Of a stretch of DNA of 64,000 nucleotides, positions 11,222 to 23,890 are shown one piece after another (the stretch's first letter is position 1; each line of letters opens with the position of its first letter). Source of the stretch: Silene conica. Lineage: Eukaryota > Streptophyta > Magnoliopsida > Caryophyllales > Caryophyllaceae. Where the stretch lies: assembly GCA_029255685.2 (NCBI GenBank), contig CM055311.2, forward strand, positions 21,757,703-21,821,702, in the 5' to 3' direction. The notes beneath the pieces are model-generated. The model made no database searches. It worked only from the letters and a program-made list of their open reading frames with translations, and was not told where the DNA came from. Position numbers and translations under genes: made by a program.

Positions 11222-12278
11222 TGTTGGGAAATGTGTCCTCAACAATAGTGCGATCACGTAATTAAATCTCATGACAAGAATGCGCAAGGGATGATACGAA
11301 TTATATTAGTCAACTGACCAACATTAATCGGTAATGATTGGCTAGCTAGAGTTTGACATTACTTTCGTATGACGGTGGTGGTCAGTTGATCCCTTTAGGT
11401 CACACCTTTAGGACAATTCCCTTAATTGTTAAAGTGATCAAATGTATAATGATACGATTTGATCATATTCCTTAAACTCGTATATCGAGAAATTAGAGGT
11501 TAAATCTTATTGTAAGATTTATGTTTAAAATTGAAACGTGTCAATTATTAAACAATAAACGATATTTTATAATATCGTAATTAGAATGAATTGGGTTATA
11601 ATTATTACAAAGGTTATAAATCGTATTGACGATAATTATAAATAATCATTTTACAATAGTAATTTCGAATTACTTGTCAATTAATAAATATGATTTATTT
11701 AATTATATATATAATATTTATACGATAAATATTTATATGTTTTAAGATAAGATAATTATATTGTATTACCTTGTGACATATAAGATGTCACATTTTATAC
11801 ATATTGTACAATTTACAAAGTTGTAAAATTAAATCCATTTTATGGATTAAATGGGACGGCTAAGTGGATATGGTGGTGTGGATGATTAGTGTGTTAAATA
11901 CACTATAATAATTATGTTTAGACATAATCCTAGAGAACACTAACCTAGAGCCACCCTAGCAACATAGAAAGGAGGAAATGTTCCCTCTTGCTTCTCCCTA
12001 TACCCGGCCACCCAAGAACCAAGACAACCCCTTTAAATCATGTGGGTAAGCTCATAAGATTAGTTAGTTCTTATGTTGGCAAAATTTTCTAAGTGTAGAA
12101 AAACTAATAAAATCCTCTAAAATTATTATAGTGATAATAAAAAGAATACTAATAATAATAAGTTTTAATATTAGTATAGTAATTCTAATTAAAGAGATTA
12201 TAATTGATTAAGGAAAACCGATTTCTAGTCTAGCAACTACAAGGCTTCGGTTCATTAAGGTGTTGTCTTGGTGCATCA
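11222..12278 (+). repeat. Copia element 3' LTR, left part
   Basis: It matches 4133 onward. It is interrupted after CATCA (12274-12278) by the Athila-like element and continues at 20462. Confidence 0.93.
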
Positions 12279-13837
12279 TGATGCCCGTCGTTGAGGGTAC
12301 CAAAGATAAAATTTATAATTCCTAACTTTAACAATAGATAGTGAAAGTCAGGGTCGAACCACAAGGAGGTGGGGAATGTTTATTGTTTGATGTGAATGTT
12401 TAAAGTAACAATTTTGGGGGTTTGAATTGGTTGATTACTAAGTCTAAGGCAAAGGTTAAAATAAACAAATAATAAAAGATGAGAATAAAATATAATAAAA
12501 GGGATGCTAGGATGTTTGGGTAATAAATAGCTTAGGTAAAATAAATCCTAAGGTCAACATGTATTGCAGTCGCGTAAGGGGGCGTAACATATCTTTTTAA
12601 GTCTATGCTACCTAATAGCTCCTTTCGGCCTATGCTATTAGTTCCTAGGTCTCACAATTATTGGGTGTCAACAATGAGGGTGATTCCTAAATCCCAGGTC
12701 ACATACCTTTCAGCCTTGAGTAACCTATCCGTCTTAAGGTGTAAACCAATGCCCTTCCCGTATCTTTCAATCTTGGGTAGGTCATTACTAACATCCTACA
12801 AGTCTCCTTATGGTCTCATTGCAGGATATTATAATTGACAAGAAAAGACGAAATAAGAATACATACGCGGGTGGTCGACCGACCAGCTACTCCAGTCGGC
12901 CGACCACGGCCTCGGTCGACCGACCAGCTATTCCAGTCGGCCGACCGTGGTCCTGCTACAAGTCGGTCTTTCGAATTTTATTTACCTACGTATATTCATC
13001 CCCTACATCCTAACATATGAAAATTAGCTACTCATGGTTGTTAAGACGATTATAAATTTGGGAATAAACATGGTAAATATATTGAATAATCTAAACATGC
13101 AAGAACTAACAAAGCTTGAGATTCTGAGTTAAACAATTGTAATAAAAATAAGAACGATAATAAAGCAAGATTAAAAGAGTAATTACCACAATCAGAATTA
13201 AGGCAGGAAGAAACAAACTTTATTGAATGCTTGGGAATTGTTGAAAGATTACAAAACTAAAATTCTTCTAAATAAACTAGATGCTAATTGATACTTGATG
13301 ATAAAACTTGATAGTTCCAAGATATCTAACCCTAATCACAAGATTAGTTTATATAGGTAGAAAAACTAAGAGTTTCCTAAAAGCTCTAATTCTACTTTAT
13401 TTCCGAAAAGAATCGTCTGGGCTTCTGCTGAGGTCGGTCGACCTACTATGTGGGTCGGTCGACCGCTTCTTTCTGGACTTCTTTTATTCTTGGGCTTTTC
13501 TTCAGATTTGAACTTTTATAAAGATCAGGGTCAGTCGGTCGACCTATATTTCCGGTCGGTCGACCGCTTCCCGAAGAATTTCTTCTATTTTCTTCTTGTT
13601 TTGTCTTTGAATACTTTGACTTTGACTCCAGTTGACTTTCCATTTATTCCTTAATTAAGCAAAAGACTTGAGGATACGGATTTGGTGCTAAATCGTCTCT
13701 TTTCCGCATAAATCTGCAAAAGTGCATAAAAATACGAAAGTACACGATTTGTGGGAAATAAAGGCTAAAACATAGTAAGTGAGCGACCAAATACGTGTAA
13801 AAATAGATGTAAAACATCATAAAATAGACACGTATCA
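12279..13837 (-). repeat. Athila-like copy 1, 3' LTR
   Basis: 1559 bp, TGATGCCCG to CGTATCA on the plus strand. It contains four palindrome pairs, each with a 21-bp offset (12873/12894, 12914/12935, 13432/13453, 13533/13554). Confidence 0.93.
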
Positions 13838-15898
13838 AATTCGCCAAACCAAACCCTTGCTTGCCCTCAAGCAAGAAATAGACTCGATCCTAACTAATGG
13901 AACGATTTCAATCTCAGAGCGAAATTTACATGTAAGCCTAAACCAATGTCAAGTACGAAATGAGAAAGTATTTAAATCATGCAAACGAGTTATGGTGTTG
14001 TCAAACTTGCAAACTAGAAATTATAGAGACTTTATACCATGGACTCTCGCGGTACGCTCGAGACACTCATGAAGCAAAGGGTGAGTATATGTAAAAGATA
14101 GAAAGAAGTATATTTGTCATGACACTCACCTAACTACGACCCATGGAAACATGCCTGCAATCTAACATGAACAAGAATTCTGCAACTTTGTAAAACAAAC
14201 TCATTAAGTGACCTAGATACATGCAATTGGGGTAATGAAAGGTATGTGAGGTAAAAGGTAAAAGAAGTTAAGATGTTTTTGGATATGTGGGGTTAGTAGC
14301 CAAGCTAGTAAAACCGGTTTCCATCAACATATTTCACAACTTTTTGATATTAAGAAAGGTGCTCTTTTTGTGGCACAACTCTCACATTATATAAGAAAGG
14401 ACTCCCAAATATTTTGAATGAGGTACGGGGGTGATAACATATAAAAGAAAGGGATTTTTGGAACGAAATTTTGAATCTGATGATGCCAGTTGGTCGACCG
14501 ACCTAAGGGTGAGGTTGGTCGACTTCGTTCCTGGAAGTTTTGATTTTTTTTTTTCGTTTTTCTTTTTCTTTCTTTCTTTTTCTGAATTTTTCTGTTCTTT
14601 TTTTTTTTTTCTTTCTTGCTTTCTTTTTTTTCTCTTTTTGTTCAAGATAGCATACAAACCAAGATGCCTCAAAAAATAATCCAATGACCACATATACTAG
14701 CTTGGAAGGGTAGGCTAAGTATGGGATGTAGTTTTTGGGGAAATAAAAAGGCAATTTTGGCTATGTGAAGCTTATGGGTAAATATGAGAAAAGGGATCCC
14801 AAATGCACGTATCAAGACTCACAAAACGAGAAAGTAAAACAAGTATATAGCAATTCAAGTTCATGTTTATGCATATTGATGTAACATGTTCCAAGGGGAG
14901 TACTACTCACATCCTAGACAACTGGTTTAAGAATGAAACCAGGAAATAAGCTCTAAACCTTAGAATGTATAGTAGGTTGCCAAGGTATAAGTCAAGTTTC
15001 AAGATATGCAAATTGACAAAAACTCGTAGATATGCAAAAGACTCTCATACTAAAACAAGTTGACAAGGCAAGGTAAAGGCATAAACATGTAAGATAGCAA
15101 AAATCATTCTTGAAATACTCTCGTTCCGACTCGACCTATATGCTAAAATAAACGTGCATTTTTTGGAATTTTTGAATTTTTATTTTATTTTTTTGGATTT
15201 TTGTATATATATGGAAAATAAAGAAAAGAACGATGCAAGACAGAAATGCAATAAACGTGTGACAAAATGCAATGTATGTAACACGAAACCATTCCCCAAA
15301 CCAACCCGCACAATGTCCCCATTGTGCATTAGCCTAAGTAAAGGTTTCAGAGAATTAAAGGAAAGATGCAAAGAAAAAAAAAAAAATAAAAAATAAAAAA
15401 AAAAAAAAAATAAACTAAGGAAAAACTGGAAAGAACTCACTGGGTTATGAAGCGCATGAGAAAAACCTCCCCAAACCAGCGTAAGCTGGGAGGTTTTGGT
15501 GGCTAGCAGTGCCACTCAAGTAACCAAGTCAATTTCACGATTTCCAAGGAAGAGAAACGAAAGACCGCAGTGGACAGTAGGTCGACCGACCGATGATTCT
15601 GGTCGACCGACCTCCTGTGAACCATAGAAGAATTAGCGATACAGCTACTCTGGTCGACCGACTGATGTTTCTGGTCGGTCGACCCTCTGCGTCCTGGAGG
15701 TCTTCGTTTCTTCGTAAAATCTGAAAAAAAAAACAAGAAAGTACGTGCGCCCAACAATGCGCGAGATGCCAAAAATGATTCTAAAGTCTTAACTACTCAA
15801 ACATAAAGGAAAGGATCTAAACTACGAGCAAGCCAAAATAAAAAGTTTCACACAACAAAAATAAATTGTCTTAAAAACTGCAACTAATAACACATCTT
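13838..15898 (-). other. Non-coding 3' region of Athila-like copy 1
   Basis: It corresponds to 47079-49097 in copy 2. It holds the PPT beside 13838 (complement reads GGTTTGGCGAATT, with C in place of a G of copy 2), hairpins, a pyrimidine-rich microsatellite (14535-14640), an A-rich run (15373-15411), and palindrome pairs at 14492/14513, 15580/15601 and 15652/15673. ORFs here are low-complexity artefacts. Confidence 0.75.
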
Positions 15899-18775
15899 CT
15901 ATCCGCTAAAGATGCAGAAAATATCCGACCACGGCTTCTGACGACATGCCGTAGTCTCCACGGTTTTTGCTTTAGTAGCAAAATACATCTTCTTTACGCC
16001 GTCGCAAAGCATATGCGACGGTCTCTCCTCCTGAGCTTGCCTCCTCTTCTTCTTCTCCTCCCGATCCACGACGTCTGGATCCTCATCTTCTTCATAGCTT
16101 AGGCATCCCATTCCTCCTCTCTAGATGATGACTTCCTTCACTTTGGGTTTCCCCAAACCAGTTCCTGCAATAGTCATAATAGAAGTGTCCTCCCTACTGC
16201 TCCCAATCTGGGGCGGAGGTGTAAAAACAGATACAGGAACAGGTAAAAAAGATGGAGAAGTAGTGATGACCTCATACTTCTTCTCAGAAGTGATAGCATT
16301 ACATGTGATGGGGGTCATAGCATCCTTCTTCCTATAAGATAGGCCATAGATAATAGAATGCTTGCCTACTTTGAAGGTTAGAGTCCCAGTGCCTACATCT
16401 ATAATGGCACCTGCAGTGTGAAGGAAAGGTCTTCCTAGAATTATAGGTATATGGGTATCCTCTGGGATGTCCAAAACTACAAAGTCAACTGGGAAGAAGA
16501 ACCTGTCAATACGCACAGGGATGTTTTCTAACACTCCTATAGGTTCCATAGATGTGCGATCTGCCATCTGGACTGTCATACTGGTCACTGCAAATTCGGT
16601 CATTCCTAGTTTTAAGGCAACGCTTAGGGGCATGACACTTATACTAGCACCTAAGTCGCACAAAGCCTTCTTGACTGGGAAGGTTCCTATATTACAGGGG
16701 ACAGAAAAACTACTAGGGTCTTCCAATTTATGAGGGGCTATGACATGTGATAGAAAGCTAGATGACTCTTCAGTGAGGGCCACCGACTCAACCTTTTCTA
16801 GAGACCTCTTTCTTGACAAAAGCTGTCTCATAAATTTAAGATAGGAAGGAACTTGTTGAACTAATTCTAAAAACGGGACTTGAACATTTAATGAACGAAT
16901 CACATCCTTAAATTTGTCAAAAGATACCTAATCCTTTGAAGGCACGAGTCTTTCTGGGAAAGGAGCAGCTGAGGACTCAGTATTTGCAGCCCTTTTTAAA
17001 AACCTGGGGGTCTTGTCACCCCGGAAAAGAAAATCCCGTAAGTTATTTGGTAAATCTGGACGAAAGGGAACTTCCGGTTCTGCTTCAGTGGTCGGTCGAC
17101 CAGTTTCTTCGGTCGGTTGACCAGTTTCCTGTTCAGGTAAAATTTTCGGATCCTGATCTGTGGTCGGTCGAACAGAATCTTCGGTCGGTCGACTGCCTTC
17201 GCTGCTAATCGCCTGTTTTCCTTCCTTGCTCCCCACTTTAGCTCCACTCCGCAGGGAGATGATGTTTAGAGTCTCTTTTTTCTGGTCCGGTTTAGTTGGA
17301 AGCTGACCCGGAGCCCTAGTATCATTCTTGCTCGCTATTTGAGCAATCTGGGACTCTAACATCTTCATCCCTACCTCTCTAGCCTGTGATTCCTTCTGTA
17401 CCAACCCAATAAGATTTTGGATAAGAGCATCTGTGTTGGGTGGTGGATTAGAAGGTGGTTGAGGGTTGAAAGGTGGTTTTTGGAAATTTTGTTTATGTGG
17501 GGGTAAATATGTGGAATTTTGCTGAGGTTGCATGTGTTGTGGGTTTTGAACATTCTGGCTTGTCCACCTTAAGTTGGGATGGACATTATTATTATTCGGG
17601 TCATAGAAATTGTTCCCACGATAGTGCTGAAAAGCGGCACAAGTTTCATTGGATGAGGTACAGAATTTTGACACATGCCCTTCTCCACCACACCTCTCAC
17701 AAGCAAAGGGTCCGTCCTGAACGGCGTTTACTTGGTATATTCCTCCCTTGCTTCCACTCCCTAGATCGAGCTTTCCTGCAGCCTCAAACTTTTCTAACTT
17801 AGCTGTCAAGGCCTCAATTGCTGATAGGTTGTATTCAGATTTCCTCTGGTTTCCTCTAGAAGTACCATGCTCAGCGCGGTGTACAGCAACATCTTCTATC
17901 AACTTGAGACCCTTAGTCTCTCCTGAATTATCTTGGAATCTCCCATTAGCTGCAGCATCTAAATAGGCCCTGTTGTCATCGTAGAGGCCATTGTAGAACT
18001 GGTTGCAAAGAAACCATTGTTCGAATCCGTGATGTGGTATGGATCGAACAAGTCTCTTGAACCTGTCCCACGCCTCGCTAAAGTCTTCATTGGGACCTTG
18101 CTTGAAATTGGTAATCTGCGCCCTTAAAGCATTAGTCTTTGATGCAGAATAGTATTTCCTGTAGAATGCTAAGGCTAAGGTGTTCCAATCTGTGACTCCC
18201 GCAGCAGTGCGGTCTAGATCTCTGTACCACTCTCTCGCAGAGTCCCTAAGGGAGAAGATGAACATGGTCTGTTTAATCTGGTCCTGCGTCACTCCTTCTA
18301 GGGGTGCTATAGAGCATATGTAATCTGTGAAGATTTCAATATGCTTAGCAGCATCCTCATTGGCCGAGCCTCCAAATTGGTTTCTTTCAACCATAGTTAT
18401 GTAGGCGGGCTTGGCCTCGAATGGCTTCCCAGTACCTGCAGGTAAAGTGAACCCTTTGTATAGGTCCTTTGCCTGAGGCATGGAGTGACTGGCAATAGTA
18501 GCTTCTTCTGCCATATCTTCTTCTTCTTTAGGAAAAACTGGAAAGTAGGTAAAAGGTGGTGTTTTTGGTGAAAGCGGATTGATGGGTGAATTTGGTTGTG
18601 AAGGTGGTGTTTTTGGTGAAGATGGTAATGATGGTTGTTCGAATAAGTCTTCTTGAAATAAGGAAGATGGTGAACCTCCTTCCTGATTTGCTAGAAGTTG
18701 CTTTCTTCTTTCTCTAAGAGTCCTCTCAATTTCGAGGTCAAGTGGTAGGAGTTCTCCTTGAACTGACCTGCGCAT
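15899..18775 (-). pseudogene. Athila-like gag-protease, interrupted by two amber codons
   Basis: Same frame and order as the intact 956-codon ORF at 44208-47078. It starts with ATG at 18775 (product MRRSVQGELL), followed by the gag domain, a CCHC knuckle (CERCGGEGHVSKFC), a Pro-rich linker with GRPT-type repeats, and a protease with DLGAS and ILGRPF motifs. TAG at 16928-16930 replaces the CAG seen in copy 2, just before the protease. TAG at 16121-16123 replaces another CAG near the C-terminus. Both are C-to-T changes in a CHG context. The frame is otherwise open, so a readthrough product is conceivable, but recent decay is simpler. Confidence 0.85.
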
Positions 18776-18875
18776 AAGATGGAAACTACAAGAAAAAAGA
18801 TAAAAGGTTTAAGGAACAAAAAGTTCCTTAAACAAAGAGAAACAAAAACAAAAAACAATAAACACTGGCGTCACC

Positions 18876-18893
18876 TCCCCGGCAACGGCGCCA
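18876..18893 (-). promoter_or_regulatory. Primer-binding site, tRNA-Asp type (Athila-like copy 1)
   Basis: The minus strand reads TGGCGCCGTTGCCGGGGA, 5 bp inside the 5' LTR. It matches the complement of the plant tRNA-Asp 3' end used by Athila-type elements. Confidence 0.88.
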
Positions 18894-18898
18894 AAATT

Positions 18899-20456
18899 TG
18901 ATGCCCGTCGTTGAGGGTACCAAAGATAAAATTTATAATTCCTAACTTTAACAATAGATAGTGAAAGTCAGGGTCGAACCACAAGGAGGTGGGGAATGTT
19001 TATTGTTTGATGTGAATGTTTAAAGTAACAATTTTGGGGGTTTGAATTGGTTGATTACTAAGTCTAAGGCAAAGGTTAAAATAAACAAATAATAAAAGAT
19101 GAGAATAAAATATAATAAAAGGGATGCTAGGATGTTTGGGTAATAAATAGCTAAGGTAAAATAAATCCTAAGGTCAACATGTATTGCAGTCGCGTAAGGG
19201 GGGTAACATATCTTTTTAAGTCTATGCTACCTAATAGCTCCTTTCGGCCTATGCTATTAGTTCCTAGGTCTCACAATTATTGGGTGTCAACAATGAGGGT
19301 GATTCCTAAATCCCAGGTCACATACCTTTCAGCCTTGAGTAACCTATCCGTCTTAAGGTGTAAACCAATGCCCTTCCCGTATCTTTCAATCTTGGGTAGG
19401 TCATTACTAACATCCTACAAGTCTCCTTATGGTCTCATTGCAGGATATTATAATTGACAAGAAAAGACGAAATAAGAATACATAGGCGGGTGGTCGACCG
19501 ACCAGCTACTCCAGTCGGCCGACCACGGCCTCGGTCGACCGACCAGCTATTCCAGTCGGCCGACCGTGGTCCTGCTACAAGTCGGTCTTTCGAATTTTAT
19601 TTACCTACGCATATTCATCCCCTACATCCTAACATATGAAAATTAGCTACTCATGGTTGTTAAGACGATTATAAATTTGGGAATAAACATGGTAAATATA
19701 TTGAATAATCTAAACATGCAAGAACTAACAAAGCTTGAGATTCTGACTTAAACAATTGTAATAAAAATAAGAACGATAATAAAGCAAGATTAAAAGAGTA
19801 ATTACCACAATCAGAATTAAGGCAGGAAGAAACAAACTTTATTGAATGCTTGGGAATTGTTGAAAGATTACAAAACTAAAATTCTTCTAAATAAACTAGA
19901 TGCTAATTGATACTTGATGATAAAACTTGATAGTTCCAAGATATCTAACCCTAATCACAAGATTAGTTTATATAGGTAGAAAAACTAAGAGTTTCCTAAA
20001 AGCTCTAATTCTACTTTATTTCCGAAAAGAATCGTCTGGGCTTCTGCTGAGGTCGGTCGACCTACTATGTGGGTCGGTCGACCGCTTCTTTCTGGACTTC
20101 TTTTATTCTTGGGCTTTTCTTCAGATTTGAACTTTTATAAAGATCAGGGTCAGTCGGTCGACCTATATTTCTGGTCGGTCGACCGCTTCCCGAAGAATTT
20201 CTTCTATTTTCTTCTTGTTTTGTCTTTGAATACTTTGACTTTGACTCCAGTTGACTTTCCATTTATTCCTTAATTAAGCAAAAGACTTGAGGATACGGAT
20301 TTGGTGCTAAATCGTCTCTTTTCCGCATAAATCTGCAAAAGTGCATAAAAATACGAAAGTACACGATTTGTGGGAAATAAAGGCTAAAACATAGTAAATG
20401 AGCGACCAAATACGTGTAAAAATAGATGTAAAATATCATAAAATAGACACGTATCA
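18899..20456 (-). repeat. Athila-like copy 1, 5' LTR
   Basis: 1558 bp, near-identical to 12279-13837. A TATA-like element lies in the minus orientation in the stretch around 19968-19980 and probably drives the element (inference). Confidence 0.93.
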
Positions 20457-20461
20457 CATCA

Positions 20462-20659
20462 CAAAGGAGGTGTTCTTGTTGAACATTGGAGGATCATCCT
20501 TGCTAGCATTTGGACCGAGTGTAAGGACTCGAAATCTCTCCCATTTCCGCATAAATTAAGCATGCATAAGATCATATAAATAAGTTAATTAAAATGTTAA
20601 TTAAAGTATTTTGATTAGTATGACTAAATATTTAGTTTATGAGTAACTAAAACCCAACA
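20462..20659 (+). repeat. Copia element 3' LTR, right part
   Basis: It resumes the LTR cut at 12278 and ends AACCCAACA. It is followed by the TSD GTTTT (20660-20664). Confidence 0.93.
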
Positions 20660-21720
20660 GTTTTGACTAACAACTAAAAAGCAAGTGAAATAAAGGATGT
20701 GTAACAGAGGTATTAACAGTCTAGGAATTCCGGGTCACCAAGTATACTTTATTGGGATTCTTAATTAATCACTAGTTCAATCGGATTACTCAAGGTCACA
20801 AGATTGGTCAATACTATTGTGTTCTTTAGGTTAAAAACTAACATGCGGTCGTTATTATTAGAATCAACCTATTTGATTATCGCAGCCTATATCAATTCGA
20901 ACCCGATCGGTGAAAAAACTAATTCGCTACACTAGTTATCAATTCAGGCCTAAATCAATTAATTAGAATAAGAACAATAATCAAACAACAATCCTTATGA
21001 TTTTACTAACAATCAATTAACATTCCCTTTCTAGTATACTTGGATCCCCTTCATCCTAGATAAAGAATTTAGCTACACATATTGACTCTAGCAACAATAA
21101 CAATAAAGAGGATTGAAAACATGAATGAAGATGATAAATAACAACAAGGAATAAAAAAGCATAAAAACTTGAATGAATTAAATTGAACAAGAAAAGATTA
21201 ATATCGTAGTAATTAGCAAGGAAATATTAAGAACAAAGGATGAATTAATCCGGAAAACGATGAAGAGAAAAGCTAGATCTAAAGTAGTGTGTAAAATAAT
21301 AGGTATCGAAACTAGGTTATCGAACTCCTATTTATAAAAATTAAAGAAAGTCGAAATAAGGAAAAAGCGGAAATAAAGTCTGCGACGAGTTCCTCGATCG
21401 AGGACGTCACTCCCTCGATCGAGGACCCCCCCTCGATCGAGGGATTTCGTCAAGGGCCTTGTTCAGCTCTTTTCTTCCTCGATTCTTCTTCAAACTTCCT
21501 AGAATCTCTTGGGATCCTCTTGTACTCCGCCTTGTCGACTCTCGCGATGCCTCAGTACACCAACTTGTTCCGTAAATGCACTCATCCTGCATTAAAACAT
21601 AAAAAGGCAGAAGTATCGACAATCTCACAAAAACGATATATAAAATGACATATAATATCACAAAACGTCTCAAAAATATCTAAGGGGAGGCATAAAAGTT
21701 TATGTAAATATGACTCATCA
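20660..21720 (-). repeat. LARD LTR A, right part
   Basis: It continues the LTR cut at 4132. It contains CCTCGATCGAGG palindromes at 21392, 21413 (offset 21) and 21431, and a minus-strand TATA-like sequence near 21331-21340. Confidence 0.92.
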
Positions 21721-23332
21721 AACTCCCCCAAACCGACTCTTTGCTTGTCCTCAAGCAAACCAAACTAAAAGAAGACCCAGAAAGAAAAACAGACGGTGAA
21801 TAGCTAACTCAGAGCCAATGCTAACGAAATAAATCCCAAGCTATGAATGTAACTAAGTGATGACTAAAAAGAGAAAACTCAGCTCATATTCCAAGATGAC
21901 AATGATGTAGACAAGCCAATTACCTTTCAATCTTGCAAGACAAATTAGTCGGATTCTCGCGGATTCGCTCAAGCACTCATAAGAGGTGAAATATATGTGA
22001 GATAGAAAGAAATAAGACACTCACTCAACTTATGAAACATGCATGCAATCTAGTGTGATAGAAAATTCCCCAACTAATATGCAATCATATAAGAGACAAA
22101 AGTACATGTATCCGGGACAAAAGAAAGGTTATTTGGTGAAGGTATAGAAATGGTTGGTGCCGAAGAACGTTTGGACATGTGAGGCTAAAACGGTAGTCGC
22201 AGCTACACTTGCTATCCGAACCAATCTACAAGAATACACCAACTAGAGAAATTTTCTCAACTATTACAACACATGAGTGACAAATGAGAGCTCTCCAAAA
22301 GCAGATTTCAACTCTAGTAACCATTTTCCAATCTCCTCACAAAACCGAATGAAGCAAATTATAATTTTTTTTTTTTTTTGTTTTTGCTTCATATCTTTTT
22401 TTTTCTTGTTTTTCCACGAAGGAGATTAACACAATTGCTAACGTAGTTTAACTTTATTCATGAGACAACAGTAGTCTTTCATTATAAAAGTAAAATGGAC
22501 ATGATAAACAAGCAAGTGCAACTGTCCCGAAAGGTAGGCAAATTCTGGGATTGTAGCTTATAGAATGGGATATAAAATATGCTAAAATCAATTAAATGAG
22601 CTAACCATAAGGATCTCAATTTTAAGGGTATAAAATCAAGTCATTTTAATTATGTGAGGCTTATTTCAGGAGTAAGAATTGTCTTTCTCATGTACTTAGT
22701 TAAAGTATGAAAACATAAAAATATCAAGAACTCAATGTCACACTTATGCAATTTGATATTACACATTCTATGAGGAGAACTACACTCGAGCCTAAAAAAC
22801 AATGAGACCGGTTTATTAATGTTCCCGGCCTAGGAAGCTCTAAAGACCTCAGAAATTAAATAGCTTACCAACGAAATTTGTCAAATCTAATCAGCAAAAC
22901 GCAAGTCAACAACGGTGAAGGCTTGGACTATGAGCTTTGTATTCACTAATGCAAGTCAAAACAGAGTACATGACAGCTAATTGGGATTTAAAAACAGAAA
23001 CAAGGGCAAATTATCATCATTGCTAGCTAAATTCACCAAGACTCGACCTAAAAGAAACACTTTTTTTTAACATAAAAGAAACACACACAACTGAAAGTAA
23101 AAGCACTCCCCCAAACCTATATGTGACAGTGTCCTCAATGTGACCATACAGCATAAAGATCACAATAAACCGCAGCAACCTAGAGAGGACACTACTAAAA
23201 GGACATGGAAGAGAGCAAAGAAAAACAAACAATAAAAGAAATAAAATAAAAGAAAAACAAGGAAAAATGCTACCGTCAGTAAGGTAGCGACTCCCCCAAA
23301 CCAGCTGTGAAGGGGGTAGTGACCAGCTGTCA

Positions 23333-23887
23333 CTACTGCTCATCATCATCTACATAATCATCAATTTCTTTAAATTGCGCCTCCAAGTCTGAATCGACCT
23401 CTCTGCTGCCACCGGCTGTATCCTGGTGACTGCCACGTCCCCTACCACCATGAGAAAGGTCGGCTCCAAACTGACCACCAAAACCCCCGACTGGCTCATC
23501 TGGGCGAATGGGAGTATAGAAAGGTCTCCCAAGGGCACCGTAGTCGCGACTGAACTGGGTGGTAAACTCCTCTGAGGTCACACCATACAAGTGAAATACC
23601 TGACTGTCGTCGCCAGGAAGGAGTGTGTAGTAGCTAGGAGCAACACCCCTATATGGACGATTCTCAGCAAGGCTAGTCGCCTCCATCTGCTCCCACAGTC
23701 TTCTCTGAACCAAGGAATTATTAATGCCTTCATGTAGCCGAACCTCCCTCTCAACAATAGGATCGAAAGAATAGGAAGGTGCAAATGATGGAGGTGCGAA
23801 TGGCTGGAATGGGGTTGCAAGGCGAAAAATTGGGGCCGTAGGGTTGGAATGGTGCTGCAGGGCGAAAAATAGGGGCAACGACGCCAA
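23333..23887 (-). CDS. LARD short ORF, copy 2 (uninterrupted)
   Basis: 184 codons, the best preserved of the three copies. It has the same layout as the copy at 3396-3956: Pro/Phe-rich start, GRPFYTPIRPDEP segment, RGRG stretch and acidic C-terminus ending DDYVDDDEQ. The open frame begins at a TTG in the PBS; the first Met is about 68 codons in. Conservation in three copies suggests it was once translated, but I cannot assign a family. It lacks a CCHC knuckle and any enzymatic motif. Confidence 0.55.
   Translation of the reverse strand: MASLPLFFALQHHSNPTAPIFRLATPFQPFAPPSFAPSYSFDPIVEREVRLHEGINNSLVQRRLWEQMEATSLAENRPYRGVAPSYYTLLPGDDSQVFHLYGVTSEEFTTQFSRDYGALGRPFYTPIRPDEPVGGFGGQFGADLSHGGRGRGSHQDTAGGSREVDSDLEAQFKEIDDYVDDDEQ
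23872..23886 (-). promoter_or_regulatory. Primer-binding site of the LARD element
   Basis: The minus strand reads TGGCGTCGTTGCCCC, 4 bp inside the LTR. It resembles the TGGCGCCGTTGCC PBS of the Athila-like elements with one change in the first 13 bases. The same site is at about 3941-3955 and 27306-27320. Confidence 0.8.
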
Positions 23888-23890
23888 AAT

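Larger units (their letters stand above)
12279..20456 (-). mobile_element. Athila-like Ty3/gypsy element, copy 1 (gag-pro only, defective)
   Basis: LTRs 12279-13837 (3') and 18899-20456 (5'), TSD CATCA at 12274-12278 and 20457-20461, and a tRNA-Asp-type PBS. The gag-pro frame runs on the minus strand and is broken by two TAG codons. No RT, RNase H, integrase or env region follows protease; instead there are about 2 kb of non-coding DNA. LTRs differ at only 8 or so positions by eye, so the insertion is young. Confidence 0.92.
4133..20659 (+). mobile_element. Gag-only Copia element (TR-GAG-like), split by an Athila-like element
   Basis: LTRs 4133-5387 and 11222-12278 joined to 20462-20659, TSD GTTTT (4128-4132 and 20660-20664), tRNA-Met PBS and a PPT are all present. 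The only coding region is a Copia-type gag at 7834-8742. No protease, integrase, RT or RNase H is seen, so it must depend on proteins of another element. Gag-only LTR elements have been called TR-GAG (family knowledge). LTR differences by eye are about 1 percent. Confidence 0.9.
21721..23890 (-). other. LARD internal domain 2
   Basis: 2170 bp. In element order it has the PBS (23872-23886, minus strand), the short ORF (23333-23887), a hairpin with GCTGGTTTGGGG near 23287-23335, a second hairpin plus GGTTTGGGGG near 23105-23145, about 1.3 kb of AT-rich non-coding DNA with poly-T runs, then a TTTGCTTG/CAAGCAAA hairpin (21740-21759) beside the PPT (complement of 21721-21735). It differs from domains 1 and 3 at many shared positions. 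Confidence 0.8.

Noticed and set aside
12605..13020. Plus-strand ORFs of 61 to 92 codons repeated at 12605, 19179, 43523 (minus) and 50106 (minus)
   Set aside because: They are chance frames in the Athila-like LTRs, repeated only because the LTR is repeated.
14382..15515. Lys/Glu-rich and Phe-rich ORFs near 14.4-15.5 kb and 48.2-48.5 kb
   Set aside because: They translate poly-purine/poly-pyrimidine microsatellites in the 3' non-coding region and have no protein character.
17090..17194. Palindrome pairs as a CRISPR array
   Set aside because: Only two units per pair, 12-bp repeats and 9-bp spacers, in a plant retrotransposon; no cas-like genes.
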